A stretch of 64,000 bases of DNA from Callipepla californica brunnescens (taxonomy: Eukaryota; Chordata; Aves; Galliformes; Odontophoridae): positions 186,001 to 250,000 of the forward strand of contig JALIRH010000124.1 of NCBI GenBank assembly GCA_023055505.1, given 5' to 3'. A program made the position numbers and the translations under genes. Position 1 is the first letter of the stretch. Every line of letters starts with the position of its first letter. A model generated the notes under the pieces. It did no database searches. It worked only from the letters and a program-made list of their open reading frames with translations, and was not told the origin of the DNA. Shown piece after piece: positions 32,873 through 44,600 of the stretch.

Positions 32873-35193
32873 ACCTTTCTTTTCTCTTATTCTGGCATTC
32901 TGACATTCTGACATTGTGACATTCTGAGATACTCTCATTGTCACATTGCAACATTGTTACATTCTAATATTCTCCCATTCTGAACTTCTGGAATTATGAC
33001 AACCTGCCGTTGTGACATTCTCCCATTCTGACATTATGACATTCTAATATTCTCACATTCTGAAGTTCTGGCATTATGACAACCTGCCCTTGTGCTATTT
33101 TCACATTCTGACATTCTGACATTCTAGCATTGTGACATAGTGACATTCTGGAATTGTGACAACCTGTCATTCTGACATTCTGTCATTGTGATACTCTCAC
33201 ATTCTGCTATTGTGACATTCAGATATTTGGACATTCTGAAATTCTGGAATTGTGACATTCTGAAATTCTGGAAATGTGACAATCTGTCATTCTCACATTG
33301 TGACAATGCAAAATTCTGATACTGTGAAATTCTGACTCTCTCTCATTGTGACATTGTGAGATTCTCACATCGTGGCATTGTGGCATTCTCACTTTCTCAC
33401 GTTCTGACATGTTAACATTGTGACATTCTAACATTCTCTCATTGTGATTTTCGGCCATATTTATCATCTGACATTGTGACGTTCTGTCACAGTCATATGT
33501 TGTCATTGTGACATTCTATCTTCATGACATACTGATATTGTGACTTTGTGGCATTGTGATACACTGACATTCTGAAATTGTGGCAATCTGTCATTGTGAC
33601 TCTGTGACATTCTCCAATTCTGACATTCTCACATTCTAACGTTCTCACATTGTGTCATTCGGTCATTGTCATATTCTCACTTTCTGATATTCTCTCATTG
33701 TGATATCGTGACGTTGTGACAATTTGACATTCTGACATTAAGACATTCCGACATCATGAGATTCTCTCTTTCTCTCATTCTGACATTTTGACATTGTGAC
33801 ATTCTCACTTTCTCATATTCTGCCATTCTGATATTCTGGCATTGTGACATTCTGAGATACTCACATTGTAACATTGTGACATTGTGACATTCTAATATTC
33901 TCACCTTCTGAAGTTCTGGCATTATGACGATCTGCCATTGTGATATTCTCACTTTCTGATATTATGACATTCTAGCGTTGTGACATAGTGAAATTGTGAC
34001 ATTGTGACATTCAGACATGTTGACATTCTGAAATTCTGGAATTGTGACAACCTGTCATTCTCACATTGTGACAATGCAACATTCTGATATTGTGACATGA
34101 TGACATTGTGACACTGTGACATTCTGAAATTCTAACTCTCCCTCATTCTGACCTTCAGACATTCTCACATTGTGACATTGTAAAACTCTGACTCTCTCTC
34201 ATGGTGACATTCAGACATTCACACATTTTGACATTCTGACATTCTGACATTCTGGCATTCTGACATTCTCACAATGTGTCATTCGGTCATTGCCATATTC
34301 TCACTTTCTGATATTCTCTCATTGTGATATTGTGACGTTGTGACAATTTGACATTCTGACGTTAAGACATTCTGACATCATGACATTCTCTCTTTCCCTC
34401 ATTCTGACATTTTGACATTGTGACATTCTGAGATACTCTCATGGTGACATTGTGACATTGTGGCATTCTAATATTCTCACCTTCTGATGTTCTGGCATTA
34501 TGACAATCTGCCATTGTGATGTTCTCACCTTGTGACATTGTGACATTCTAGCATTTTGACAATGCGTCATTCTGACGTTGTGACATAGTGACATTCTGGA
34601 ATTTGGAAAATCTTTCATTCTGACATTCTGTCATTGTGACATTCTCAGAATCTGACATTGTGACATTCTGATATTTTCACATTCTGAAATTCTGTAATCG
34701 TGACAATCTGTCATTCTCCCATTGTGGTATTTGTGACGTTCTTACACTGTTACATATTGATATTCTGACCTTGAGACATTGCGACATTGTGACATAGTGA
34801 TATTCTGTCATTCTGACATTTTGACATTCTCACATTCTCACTTTCTTACATTGTGACACTCGGTCATTGTGATATTCTCTCTTTTTCATCTCCTCTTATT
34901 GTGACTTTCTGACACAGTCATATTCCCTAATCTTGTAGTTGTGACACAGTGAAGATTTGACATTCTGACATTAAGACACTCTGACATCATGACATTCTCA
35001 CTTTCTCCCATTCTGACATGTTGACATTGTTGCATTCTAACATTCTCTCATTGCTATATTCTGACATATTTCTATTCTGTCATTGTGGCATTCTCTCACA
35101 GACACATGCTGCCATTTTGACATTCTATCATTGTGACATTCTGACATTGTGACATTCTGAGATACTCTCATGGTGACATTCTGACATTCTAAT

Positions 35194-35526
35194 TGTATGG
35201 GAACTGTTGAATCATGGCCTGAACCACTGATTGATCACCTGAGGCAAGCCCTGAGTCAGCTGCAGGGGCACAAGTGAGTGTGATTGGAAGGGGTGGAGTT
35301 TGACTCCACCTCTGCCAAGACCCCATTTAAGGGCTGACCTCCAGCAGGGAAGGTTCTCTTGTTAGAGATCCCTCCCTTTTGGAGTTATTAGCGAGCCTCG
35401 ACCATCATCAAGGTGAGCTCCTCTCTTTTCTTCTTGTTTGTATACCATTTTCTTAAGCCTACCTAAAATATACCGCCTTTCGCACAATTTCCATGGAGTG
35501 CTTTTTTGGGGGTTATTTGCCCTATA
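35194..35526. mobile_element. Solo LTR-like insertion with CTAAT target duplication
   Basis: A 333-bp non-satellite segment TGTATGGG...CCCTATA lies in the 10-bp satellite with CTAAT on both sides (35189-35193 and 35527-35531), the five-base duplication typical of several ERV groups. The ends form an imperfect inverted repeat (TGTATGGG and CCCTATA). A TTTAAG box is near 35327. It ends ATA where a canonical LTR ends CA, so the exact family and end are uncertain. It has no internal genes. Confidence 0.65.
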
Positions 35527-36707
35527 CTAATATTCTGACTTTCTCACATCGTGACATTCAGTCACTGTCATAATTCTCACTTTCTGATATTCTCTTACTG
35601 TGCTATTGTGGCATTGTGACAAGTTGACATTCTGACTTCATGACATTCTCTCTTTCCCTCATTCTGACATTGTGACATTGTCACGTTCTGACATTCGGTC
35701 GTTGTGATATTCTCACTTTTTCATATTCTCTCTTTGTGACATTGTGACACAGTCATATTCCCTGATTTTGTAATTCTGATATTCTGACGTTCTGACATTC
35801 TGACATTCTCACAATGTGTCATTCATTCACTGGCATATTCTCACTTTCTGATATTCTCTCATTGTGATATTGTGACTTTGTGACAATTTGACATTCTGGC
35901 ATCATGACATTCTCTCTTTCCCTCATTCTGATATTCTGACATTGGGACATTCTCACTTTCTCGTATTCTGACATTCTGATCTATCAATAATCTGTAATTG
36001 CGACATTCTCTCATTGTGGCATTGTGACATTCTCTCATTCTGACACTGAAATTCTGAGATTTGTGATATTGTGACGTTCTCATACTGTGACATTCAGGCA
36101 CTCTCACATTGGTTCATTCTGACATTCTGACGTTATGACATTTTGATGTTGTGACATTCACTCACTCCCATTCTGGCGTTTTCACATTCTGACATTCTCA
36201 CAATCTGGCATTCTAAAATTGTGGCCATCTCTCATTGTGACATTCACTCATTCTCACATTCTGATAGTTTGACAGTCTCTCTTGGTGACATTTTGAGGTT
36301 CTCTCGTTGTGACATTGTGATATTCTGACCTTCTGATGTTCTGACATTTGGACATTATAGCATTGTGACACTCTGACATTCTCTCCTTGTGACATTCTGA
36401 CATTCCGATATTTTGACTTTCTCTCATTACCACATTCTGACATTCTGAAACTGTGGGAATCTGTCATTCTGACATTCTGTCATTGTGATATTTGGACTTT
36501 GTGACATTTTGACATTTTGAAGTTCTGACATTCTGAGATCCTCTCATTGTGACACTGTGACATTGTCATTCACTTGGTGTTATTATCTCTCATTGTGACG
36601 TTGTGACATTTTGATATTCCCCGATTTTCTAATTGCGACATTCTGACATTCGGTCATTGTGATGTTCTCACTTTTTCATATTCTCTCATTGTGACGTTTT
36701 GACACAG

Positions 36708-37630
36708 TGTCACGCTCCAAAATAAAGGAGGGAGATGAGGTTCTTTATATGTATGTGTATACCCGATGGTGAGATTAAAAGGCAATGGTTCAAATTTTAG
36801 CCCAACCAGTTTATTACAATAAGTAGTTTTTTAGGGATATGGGGAAGGGAAGATGGGTGATAGAAAAGAGATGAAAAGCGAAGAGACTTGGCAGAAAGCA
36901 AGAAAGAGAAAGAGAGAGCATCAGCACCGTGGATCTGTCGAGGTCCGTAGTCCGTTGGTCTCAGGAATTCGTCTGGTCTCCGCGGGGGATGGGAGAAAGC
37001 CGGGAAGTTTTGCAGCAAGCAGGCGCTGTGCAGGGGGGTTCTTCCAAAGAGGTTTTTCCCTCAGGAAAGTCTCTTCTTCAAAGTCTTTGGTTTAGTGGTG
37101 TCGAGAAAACCAACTGAGCAACTCGACACACCAATGAGTTCTGTCAAGCGGCGCGCTGGGTACATGGGGGATTGCTTCACCAAACATGCGCACGTAAGAG
37201 AGAAATGAATAGCTATTTAAAGGTATAGCACATGCATATTCATCACATTCCAGACTCTGGTTATCGAGGGGATTAAACCTAAAGGTCAGTTTTGCTTTAA
37301 ATTTTCAAACCTTGAAGGAGGAAAGCTCCTCACCATTCATGTGGGTGTTTTGTTTTAAGAGAGGCTTGTCTTGTAGGGACAACAGGGTGTCTATCCTGCT
37401 TTCTTTAGCTGCCTCCGTGTTCTGGCATTAGTTTGATTTGTGCCCACCCAACACATCTGGCCCAACAGATAAATCAACAGGAGTAGTACTTTCGGTGCCA
37501 TACAAGTATTATTGTCCTTTGTGATGATCAGCTTCTCCAAGCAGTTGTCAATTAGAGTCTTCTAGCCAGAAAGACCTCATGAAGCAAGCTTTGAGACAAC
37601 AAAAGTAAAAAACAGTTGCTGTCTTTCACA
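36708..37630 (-). mobile_element. Solo LTR, about 920 bp, with CACAG target duplication
   Basis: TGTCACGCTCC...CTTTCACA is flanked by CACAG at 36703-36707 and 37631-37635. It interrupts the phrase ACACAGTCATATTCCCTGA that occurs uninterrupted elsewhere in the satellite (near 35750), so the insertion point is clear. TG...CA ends and a five-base duplication suggest an LTR. An AATAAA signal on the minus strand near 36813-36818 and a TTTAAATAG box near 37215 point to minus-strand transcription. No internal retroviral genes remain. Confidence 0.78.
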
Positions 37631-38610
37631 CACAGTCATATTCCCTGAATTTTAATTGGGAGGTTGTGACGATTTGACATTCTGACATTAAGACATTCTG
37701 ACATCATGACATTCTCCCTTTCTCACATTCTGACATGTTGACATTGTGACATTCTAATATTCTCTCATTGTGACATTGTGACATTCTGACATTCTTATAT
37801 TCTCACCTTCTGATGTTCTGGCATTCTGACAATCTGCCATAGTGACATTCTGACATTGTGATATTGTGATATTATGACATTGTGGCTTTGTGACTTTGTG
37901 ATATTCTCGCAGTGTCAAATTCTGTGATTCTGACATTCTGAGATTGTGACATCGTGGCATTTTGGGAATCTGGCATAGTGATATTGTGATATTCTCACAT
38001 TTTGTCATTCTGACATTCTGACAATCTGATATTGTGACATTCTCAGATTGTTACATTGCTGCGTTCTGAAATTCTCTCATTGTGACATTGTGAAGTTGTG
38101 AAATTCTGACATTCTGACATTATGATGTGATGTCTTTGTTACATTCTGAGATTGTGCCAATGTTACATTCTTCTATTCAGATACATTGTGACATTCTCAA
38201 CTTAGGACATTCTGATATTCTTGCATTCTGACGTTGTGACATTCTGACATTCTGAAATTCGGACATTCTCACATAATCACATTCTGACATCATTTCGTTC
38301 TCACATTCTGACATTCTGTTATTCTGACATTCTCATATTCTCACTTTGTGACATTGTGACGTTCTGACATCCTCACGTACTGACATTCTGAAAATGCGAC
38401 CTTCTGACATTGTGACACTGTAATATTCTGACTGTGAAATTTTTACATTCTGGTATTGTGACAGTCTTTTATTTTTGCATTGTGACATTCTGACACTGTG
38501 ACATTTTTAGATTCTCACATTGTGATATTTTGGCATTGTGAAATTCTAACCTTGTGACACTGACATTCTAACATTGTGATACTTTGATATTGTGACTGTC
38601 ACATTCTGAC

Positions 38611-41600
38611 ACCGTTAGGGTAGGGTTAGGGTTAGGTTTAAGGGGTAGGGTAGGGATGGGGTAGGGTTAGGGTTAGATAATGGTTAGGGTAAGTATTAGG
38701 GTCAGGGTTAAGGGTAGGGTGTGAGGTAGGGTTAGGGTTTTAGGGTTAGGTTAGGGTTAGGGTTAGGTTAGGGTAGGGTTTAGGGTTAGGGTGTAGGGTT
38801 AGGGTAAGGGTAGGGTTAGGGTTAGGGGTTAAGGTTAGGGGTTAGGGTCAGGGGTTAGGTTTAGGGATAGGGTCAGGGTTAGGGTTAGAATTAGGGTAGG
38901 GTTAGGTTTAGGGTAAGGGTTAGGGTAGGGTAAGGGTTAGGGATAGGGTTGGGTGAGGGTTAGGGGTAGGATTACGGGTAGGGTTAGTGTTACAGTTAGG
39001 GTCCATCAATAGGGTTAGCAAAGGGTTAGGTGTTAGGGTTAGGTGTTAGGGTTAGGGGTTAGGGTTAGGGTAGAACTAGGGTCCATCAATAGGGTTATGG
39101 TAGGGTTAGGGTTTAGGGTTAGGGTAGGGTTAGGGTTAGAGTAGAATTAGGGTTAGATTGGAGGGTTAGGGTAGGGTTAGGGTTAAGGGTTAGGGTTAAG
39201 GGTTAGGGTAGGGTTAGAGATAGGTAAGGGTTAGGGTAAGGGTTAGGGTTAGGGATAGGGTAAGGGTTAGGGTTAGGGTAGGGCTAGGGTTAGGGATAGG
39301 TAAGGGTTAGGGTAAGGGTTAGTGTAGGGGTAGGGGTAGGGGTATGGGTAGGGTTAGGGTAGGGTTAGGGTTAGGGTTGGATTAGAATTTTCGGTAAGGG
39401 TTAGGAGTTAGGGTCAGTGTCAGGGTTAGGGCTTAGCGTTAGGGATAGGGTAAGAGTTAGGGTAGGGTTAGTGTTAGGGTTAGAGTTAGGGTAAGGGTAG
39501 GGTTAGGGTAGGTTTAGGGTAAGGTTAGGGTTTGGGTTAGGGGTTAGGGGTTAGGGCTAGGGTAGGGTTAGGTCTAGGGTAGGGCTAGGGTAGGGTTAGG
39601 GGTTTGTGTTAGGGTTAGGGGCAGGGTTAGGGTTAGGATTAGGGTAGGGTTTGGGTTAGGTAAGGGTTTGGGGTTAGGGCTTATGGGTTGGGGTTAGGGG
39701 TTAGGGTCACGGTTAGGGTAGGGTAAGGTTAGGGTTAGGGTTAGTGTTAGGGTTATGGTTAGGGGTTAGGGTAAATGTTAGGGTAGGGTTAGGGTTAAGG
39801 GTTAGGGTAGGGTTAGGGTTAGGTAAGGGTTAGGGTAGGGTTAAGGAGGGTTAAGGGTAGGGTTTGAGTCAGGGGTAGGGTTAGGGTTAGGGTTAGGGGT
39901 TAGGGGTTAGTGTTAGGGTAGAATTAGGGTTAGATTTGAGGGTTAGTGTAGGGTTAGGGTTAGGTAAGGGATAGGGTTAGGGTTAGGGTTAGGTGTTAGG
40001 GTAGGGTTAGGGTAGGGTTAGGGATAGGTAAGGGTTAGGGTCAGGGATAGTGTTAGGGTCAGTGTTAGGGTTAGGGTATGGTTAGGGTTAGGGTAGGGCT
40101 AGGGTTAAGGGTTAGGGTTAAAATTAGGGGTTAGGGGTTAGGGCTAGGGTAGGGTTAGGGGTTAGTGTGAGGGTTAGGGTTAGGGTAGGGTTGGGGTTAG
40201 GGGCAGGGTTAGGGTTAGGGCTTAGGGGTTGGGGTTAGGGGTTAGGGTCACGGTTAGTGCAGGGTTAGGGTTAGTGTTAGGGTAAGGGTTAGGGTAGGGT
40301 TAGGGGTTAGGGTAGGGTTAGTTTTAGTGTTAGTGTTATGGTTAGGTAAGGGTTAGGGGTTAGGGTAAATTTTAGGGTAGTGTTAGGGTTAGGGCAGGGT
40401 TAGGGTTAGGGTAGGGTTAGGGTCAGGGTTAAGGGTAGGGTTTGAGTCAGGGTAAGGTTTAGGGTGGGGTTAGGGTTAGGGTAGAATTAGGGTTAGATTT
40501 GAGGGTTAGTGTAGGGATAGGGTTAGGTAAGGGATAGGGTTAGGGTTAGGGGTTAGGGTAAGTGTTAGAGTAGGGTTAGGGTTAAGGTTTAGGGTAGGGT
40601 TAGGGATAGGTAAGGGTTAGGGTCAGGGATAGGGTTAGGGTCAGTGTTAGGGTTAGGGTATGGTTAGGGTTAGGGCAGGGTTAGGGTAGGGCTAGGGTTA
40701 ATGGTTAGGGTTAAAATTAGGGGTTAGGGGTTAGGGCTAGGGTAGGGTTAGGGGTTAGTGTTAGGGTTAGGGGCAGGGTTAGGGTTAGGGTAGGGTTGGG
40801 GTTAGGGGCAGGGTTAGGGTTAGGGCTTAGGGGTTGGGGTAGGGTTAGTTTTAGTATTAGTGTTATGGTTAGGTAAGGTTTAAAGGTTAGGGTAAATGTT
40901 AGGGTAGTGTTAGGGTAAGGGTTAGGGTAGGGTTAGGGTCGGGGTTAAGGGTAGGGTTTGAGTCAGGGTTAGGGTTAGGGTAGGGTTAGGGGTTAGGGTT
41001 AGGGTAGAATTAGGGTTAGATTTGAGGGTTAGTGTAGGGTTAGGGTTAGGGGTTAGGGTAAGGGTTAGGGTAGGGTTCGGGTTAAGGGTTAGGGTAGGGT
41101 TAGGGATAGGTAAGGGTTAGAGTAAGGGTTAGGGTCAGCGATAGGGGTAGGGTCAGTGTTAGGGTTAGGGTATGGTTAGGGTAAGGGGCAGGGTTAGGGT
41201 TAGGGTAGGGTTAGGGTTAGGGGTTAGGGTTAAAATTAGGGGTTAGGGCTAGGGTAGGGTTAGGTGTTAGGGGCAGGGTTAGGGTTAGGGTGGGGTTAGG
41301 GCTTAGGAGTTAGGGTTAGGGCTTAGGGGTTGGGGTTAAGGGTTAGGGTTAGGGTTAGGTTTAGTGTTAGGGTTATGGTCAGGTAAGGGTTAGGGTAAGG
41401 GTTAGGGGTTAGGGTAAATGTTAGGGTAGTGTTAGGGTAGTGTTAGGGTGAGGGTTAGGGTAGGGTTAGGGTTAGGGTACGGTTAGGGTAAGTGTTATGG
41501 TTAGGGTAGGGTTAGGGGTAGGTTTTGGGTCCATCAATAGGGTTACGGTTAGTGTTAGGGTTAGGGTTTAGGGTTAGGGGTTAAGATTAGGGGTTAGGGT

Positions 41601-44600
41601 TAGGGTAGGGTTAGGGGTTACGTTAAGGGTTAGGGTTAGGGGTTAGGGTCAGGGTTAGTGTTAGGGTTAGAGTTAGGGTAGGGTTTGGTTTAGGGTAAGG
41701 GTTAGGGTAGGGTTAGGGTTGGGTTAGGGTTAGGGTAGGGTTAGGGTTAGGGGTTAGGGTAGCGTCAGGGGTTAATGTTAGGATAAGGGTTAGGGTAGGG
41801 TTAGGGGTTAGGGATAGGGTTGGGGTTAGGGTAGGGTTAGGGTAGGGCTAGGGTTAGGGTTAGGGTTATGGTAAGGGTTAGGGCAGGGTTAGGGTTAAGG
41901 TTAGGGTAAGGGTAGGGTTAGGGTAGGGCTAGGGTTAGGGTTAGGGTTATGGTAAGGGTTAGGGCAGGGTTAGGTTTAGTGTTAGGGTAGGGTTAGGGAT
42001 AGGTAAGGGTTAGGGTTAGGGTCAGGGATAGGGTAGGGTTAGGCTTAGGGTAGGGCTAGATTTAGGGGTTAGGGGTAGGGGTATGGGTAAGGGTTAGGGT
42101 AGGGTTAGGGATAGGTAAGGGTTAGGGTAAGGGTTAGGGTTAGGGTCAGGGATGGGGGTAGGGTCAGTGTTAGGGTTAGGGTATGGTTAGTGTAAGGGGT
42201 AGGGTTAGGGTAGGGCTAGGGTTAGTGTTAGGGTTAAAATTAGGGGTTAGAAGTTAGGGCTAGGGTAGGGTTAGGGGTTAGTATTAGGGTTATGGGCAGG
42301 GTTAGGGTTAGGGTTAGGGCAGGGTTAGGGTTAGGGCTTAGGGGTTGGTGTTAGGGGTTAGGGTCACGGTTTGGGTAGGGTTAGGGTTAGTGTTAGGGTA
42401 AGGGTTAGGGTAGGGTTAGGGGTTAGAGTAGGGTTAGTTTTAGTGTTAGGGTTATGGTTAGGTAAGGGTTAGGGTAAGGGTTAGGGGTTAGGGTAAATGT
42501 TAGGGTTAGGGTAGGGTTAGGGTTAGGTAAGGGTTAGGGTAGGGTTAGGGTCAGGGTTAAGGGTAGGGTTTGAGTCAGGGTTAGGGTCAGGGTTAGGGTT
42601 AGGGTACGGTTAGGTTAAGTGTTATGGTTAGGGTAGGGTTTGGGTTAGGTTTTGGGTCCATCAATAGGGTTAGGGTTAGTTTAGATTAGGGTTAGTGTAG
42701 GGTTAGTGTTAGGGTTAGGGGTTAGGGTTAAGGTAGAATTAGGGTCCATCAATAGGGTTATGGTAGGATTAGGGTTTAGGGTTAGGGTAGGGTTAGGGTT
42801 AGGGGTAAGGGTTAGAGTAGAATTAGGGTTAGATTGGAGGGTTAGGGTAGGGTTAGGGTAGGGTTAGGGTTAGAGATAGGTAAGGGTTAGGGTAGGGTTA
42901 GGGTCAGGGTCAGGGTTAAGGGTAGGGTTTGAGTGAGGGTTAGGGTAGGGTTAGGGTCAGGGTTAAGGGTTGGGTTTGAGTCAGGGTTAGGGTCAGGGTT
43001 AGGGTTAGGGTACGGTTAGGGTAAGTGTTAGGGTTAGGGCAGGGTTAGGGTTAGGTTTTGGGTCCATCAATAGGGTTAGGGTTAGTTTAGATTAGGGTTA
43101 GTTTAGGGTTAGGGTTAGTTTAGATTAGGGTTAGTGTAGGGTTAGTGTTAGGGTTAGGGTTTAGGGTTAGGGGTTACGGTAAGGGTTAGGGTTAGGGGTT
43201 AGGGTCAGGGATAGGGTCAATGTTAGGGTTAGGGTAAGGGTTAGGGTTAGGGGTTAAGTTTAGGGTAGGGTTAGGGTTAGGGTAGGGTTATGGTAAGGAA
43301 TCAGTAGGGTTAGGGTTAGAGTTAGTTTTAGGGATCTGGTGGGTTGGGTTAGGGTTTAAGGTTAGGGTTAGGTTTAGGGTAGGGTTAGGGTAGGGTTAAG
43401 GTTTAGGGTTAGGGTTAGGGATAGGTAAGGGATAGGGTTAGGGTGAGGGGTAGGGTTAGGGTGAGGGGTAGGGTTAGGGTAGGGCTACGGTTAGGGGTTA
43501 GGGTTAGGGGTTAGGGTTAGGGTAGTGTTAGGGTTAGGGTGAGGGGTAGGGTTAGGGTAGGGCTACGGTTAGGGTTTAGGGTTAGGGGTTAGGGTTAGGG
43601 TAGTGTTAGGGTTAGGTTAGGGTTAGGGGTAGGGGTATGGGTAGGGTTAGGGTAGGGTTAGGGTTAGGGTTGGATTAGAATTTACGGTAAGGGTTAGGTT
43701 TAGTGGTTAGGGTCAGTGTCAGGGTTAGGGGTTAGGGTTAGGGATAGGGTAAGAGTTAGGGTTAGGGTTAGAGTTAGGGTAGGGTTATAGTTAGGTTTGG
43801 GTAGGGTTAGGGTAAGGGTAGAGATAGAGTAGGTTTAGGGTAAGGGTAGGGTAGTGTTAGGGTAGGGTATGGGTTAGGGATTAGGGCTAGGGTAGGGTTA
43901 GGGGTTAGTGTTAGGTTTAGGGTTAGGGTAGGGTTGTGGTTAGGGTTAGGGTAGGGTTGGGGTTAGGGACAGGGTTAGGGTTTGGGCTTACGGGTTGGGG
44001 ATAGGGGTTAGGGTCACGGTTAGGGTAGGGTTAGGTTAGGTTTAGGGTTAGTGTTAGTGTTATGGTTAGGTAAGGGTTAGGGTAAATGTTAGGGTAGGGT
44101 TAGGGTTAGGGTTATGGGTTAGGGGTAGGTAAGGGTTAGGGTAGGGTTAGGGTCAGGGTCACGGTTAAGGGTAGGGTTTGAGTCAGGGTTAGGGTAGGGT
44201 TAGGGGTAGGGTTAGGGTAGGGTTAGGGATAGGTAAGGGTTAGGGTAAGGGTTAGGGTTAGGGATAGGGTAGGGTTAGGGTAGGGCTAGATGTAGGGGTT
44301 AGGGGTAGGGGTATGGTTAGGGTTAGGGTAGGGTTAGGGATAGGTAATGGTTAGGGTAATGGTTAGGGATAGGGTAGGGTTAGGCTTAGGGTAGGGCTAG
44401 ATTTAGGGGTTAGGGGTAGGGGTATGGGTAAGGGTTAGGGTAGGGTTAGGGTTAAGGGTTAGAGTAGGGTTAGGGATAGGTAAGGGTTAGGGTAAGGTTT
44501 AGGGTTAGGGTCAGGGATGGTGTAGGGTCAGTTTTAGGGTTAGGGTATGGTTAGTGTAAGGGGTAGGGTTAGGGTTAGGGTAGGGCTAGGGTTAGTGTTA

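Larger units (their letters stand above)
32873..38610. repeat. About 10-bp satellite, TGACATTCTG/TGACATTGTG type
   Basis: Tandem degenerate 10-mers (GACATTCT, GACATTGT, CTCATTGT, with variants ATATTC and AAATTC). Two LTR insertions interrupt it at 35194-35526 and 36708-37630. Larger repeats are also visible: the stretch near 33680-33960 is repeated around 34310-34520. Minus-strand ORFs rich in Cys, His, Asn, Met and Ser (for example 33695-33952) have the 10-bp period and are not genes. The satellite ends at TGACACCG, next to TTAGGG-like DNA at 38611. Confidence 0.95.

Noticed and set aside
22653..32954. Many minus-strand ORFs of 60-136 residues rich in Gly, Trp, Ala and Met
   Set aside because: They have an 11-residue period that is simply three 11-bp satellite units; the unit lacks stops on that strand. 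No domain, start context or conservation.
33124..38008. Minus-strand ORFs rich in Cys, His, Asn, Met and Ser, zinc-finger-like at first sight
   Set aside because: The Cys/His spacing follows the 10-bp TGACATTCTG unit and has no finger pattern; artefact of the satellite.
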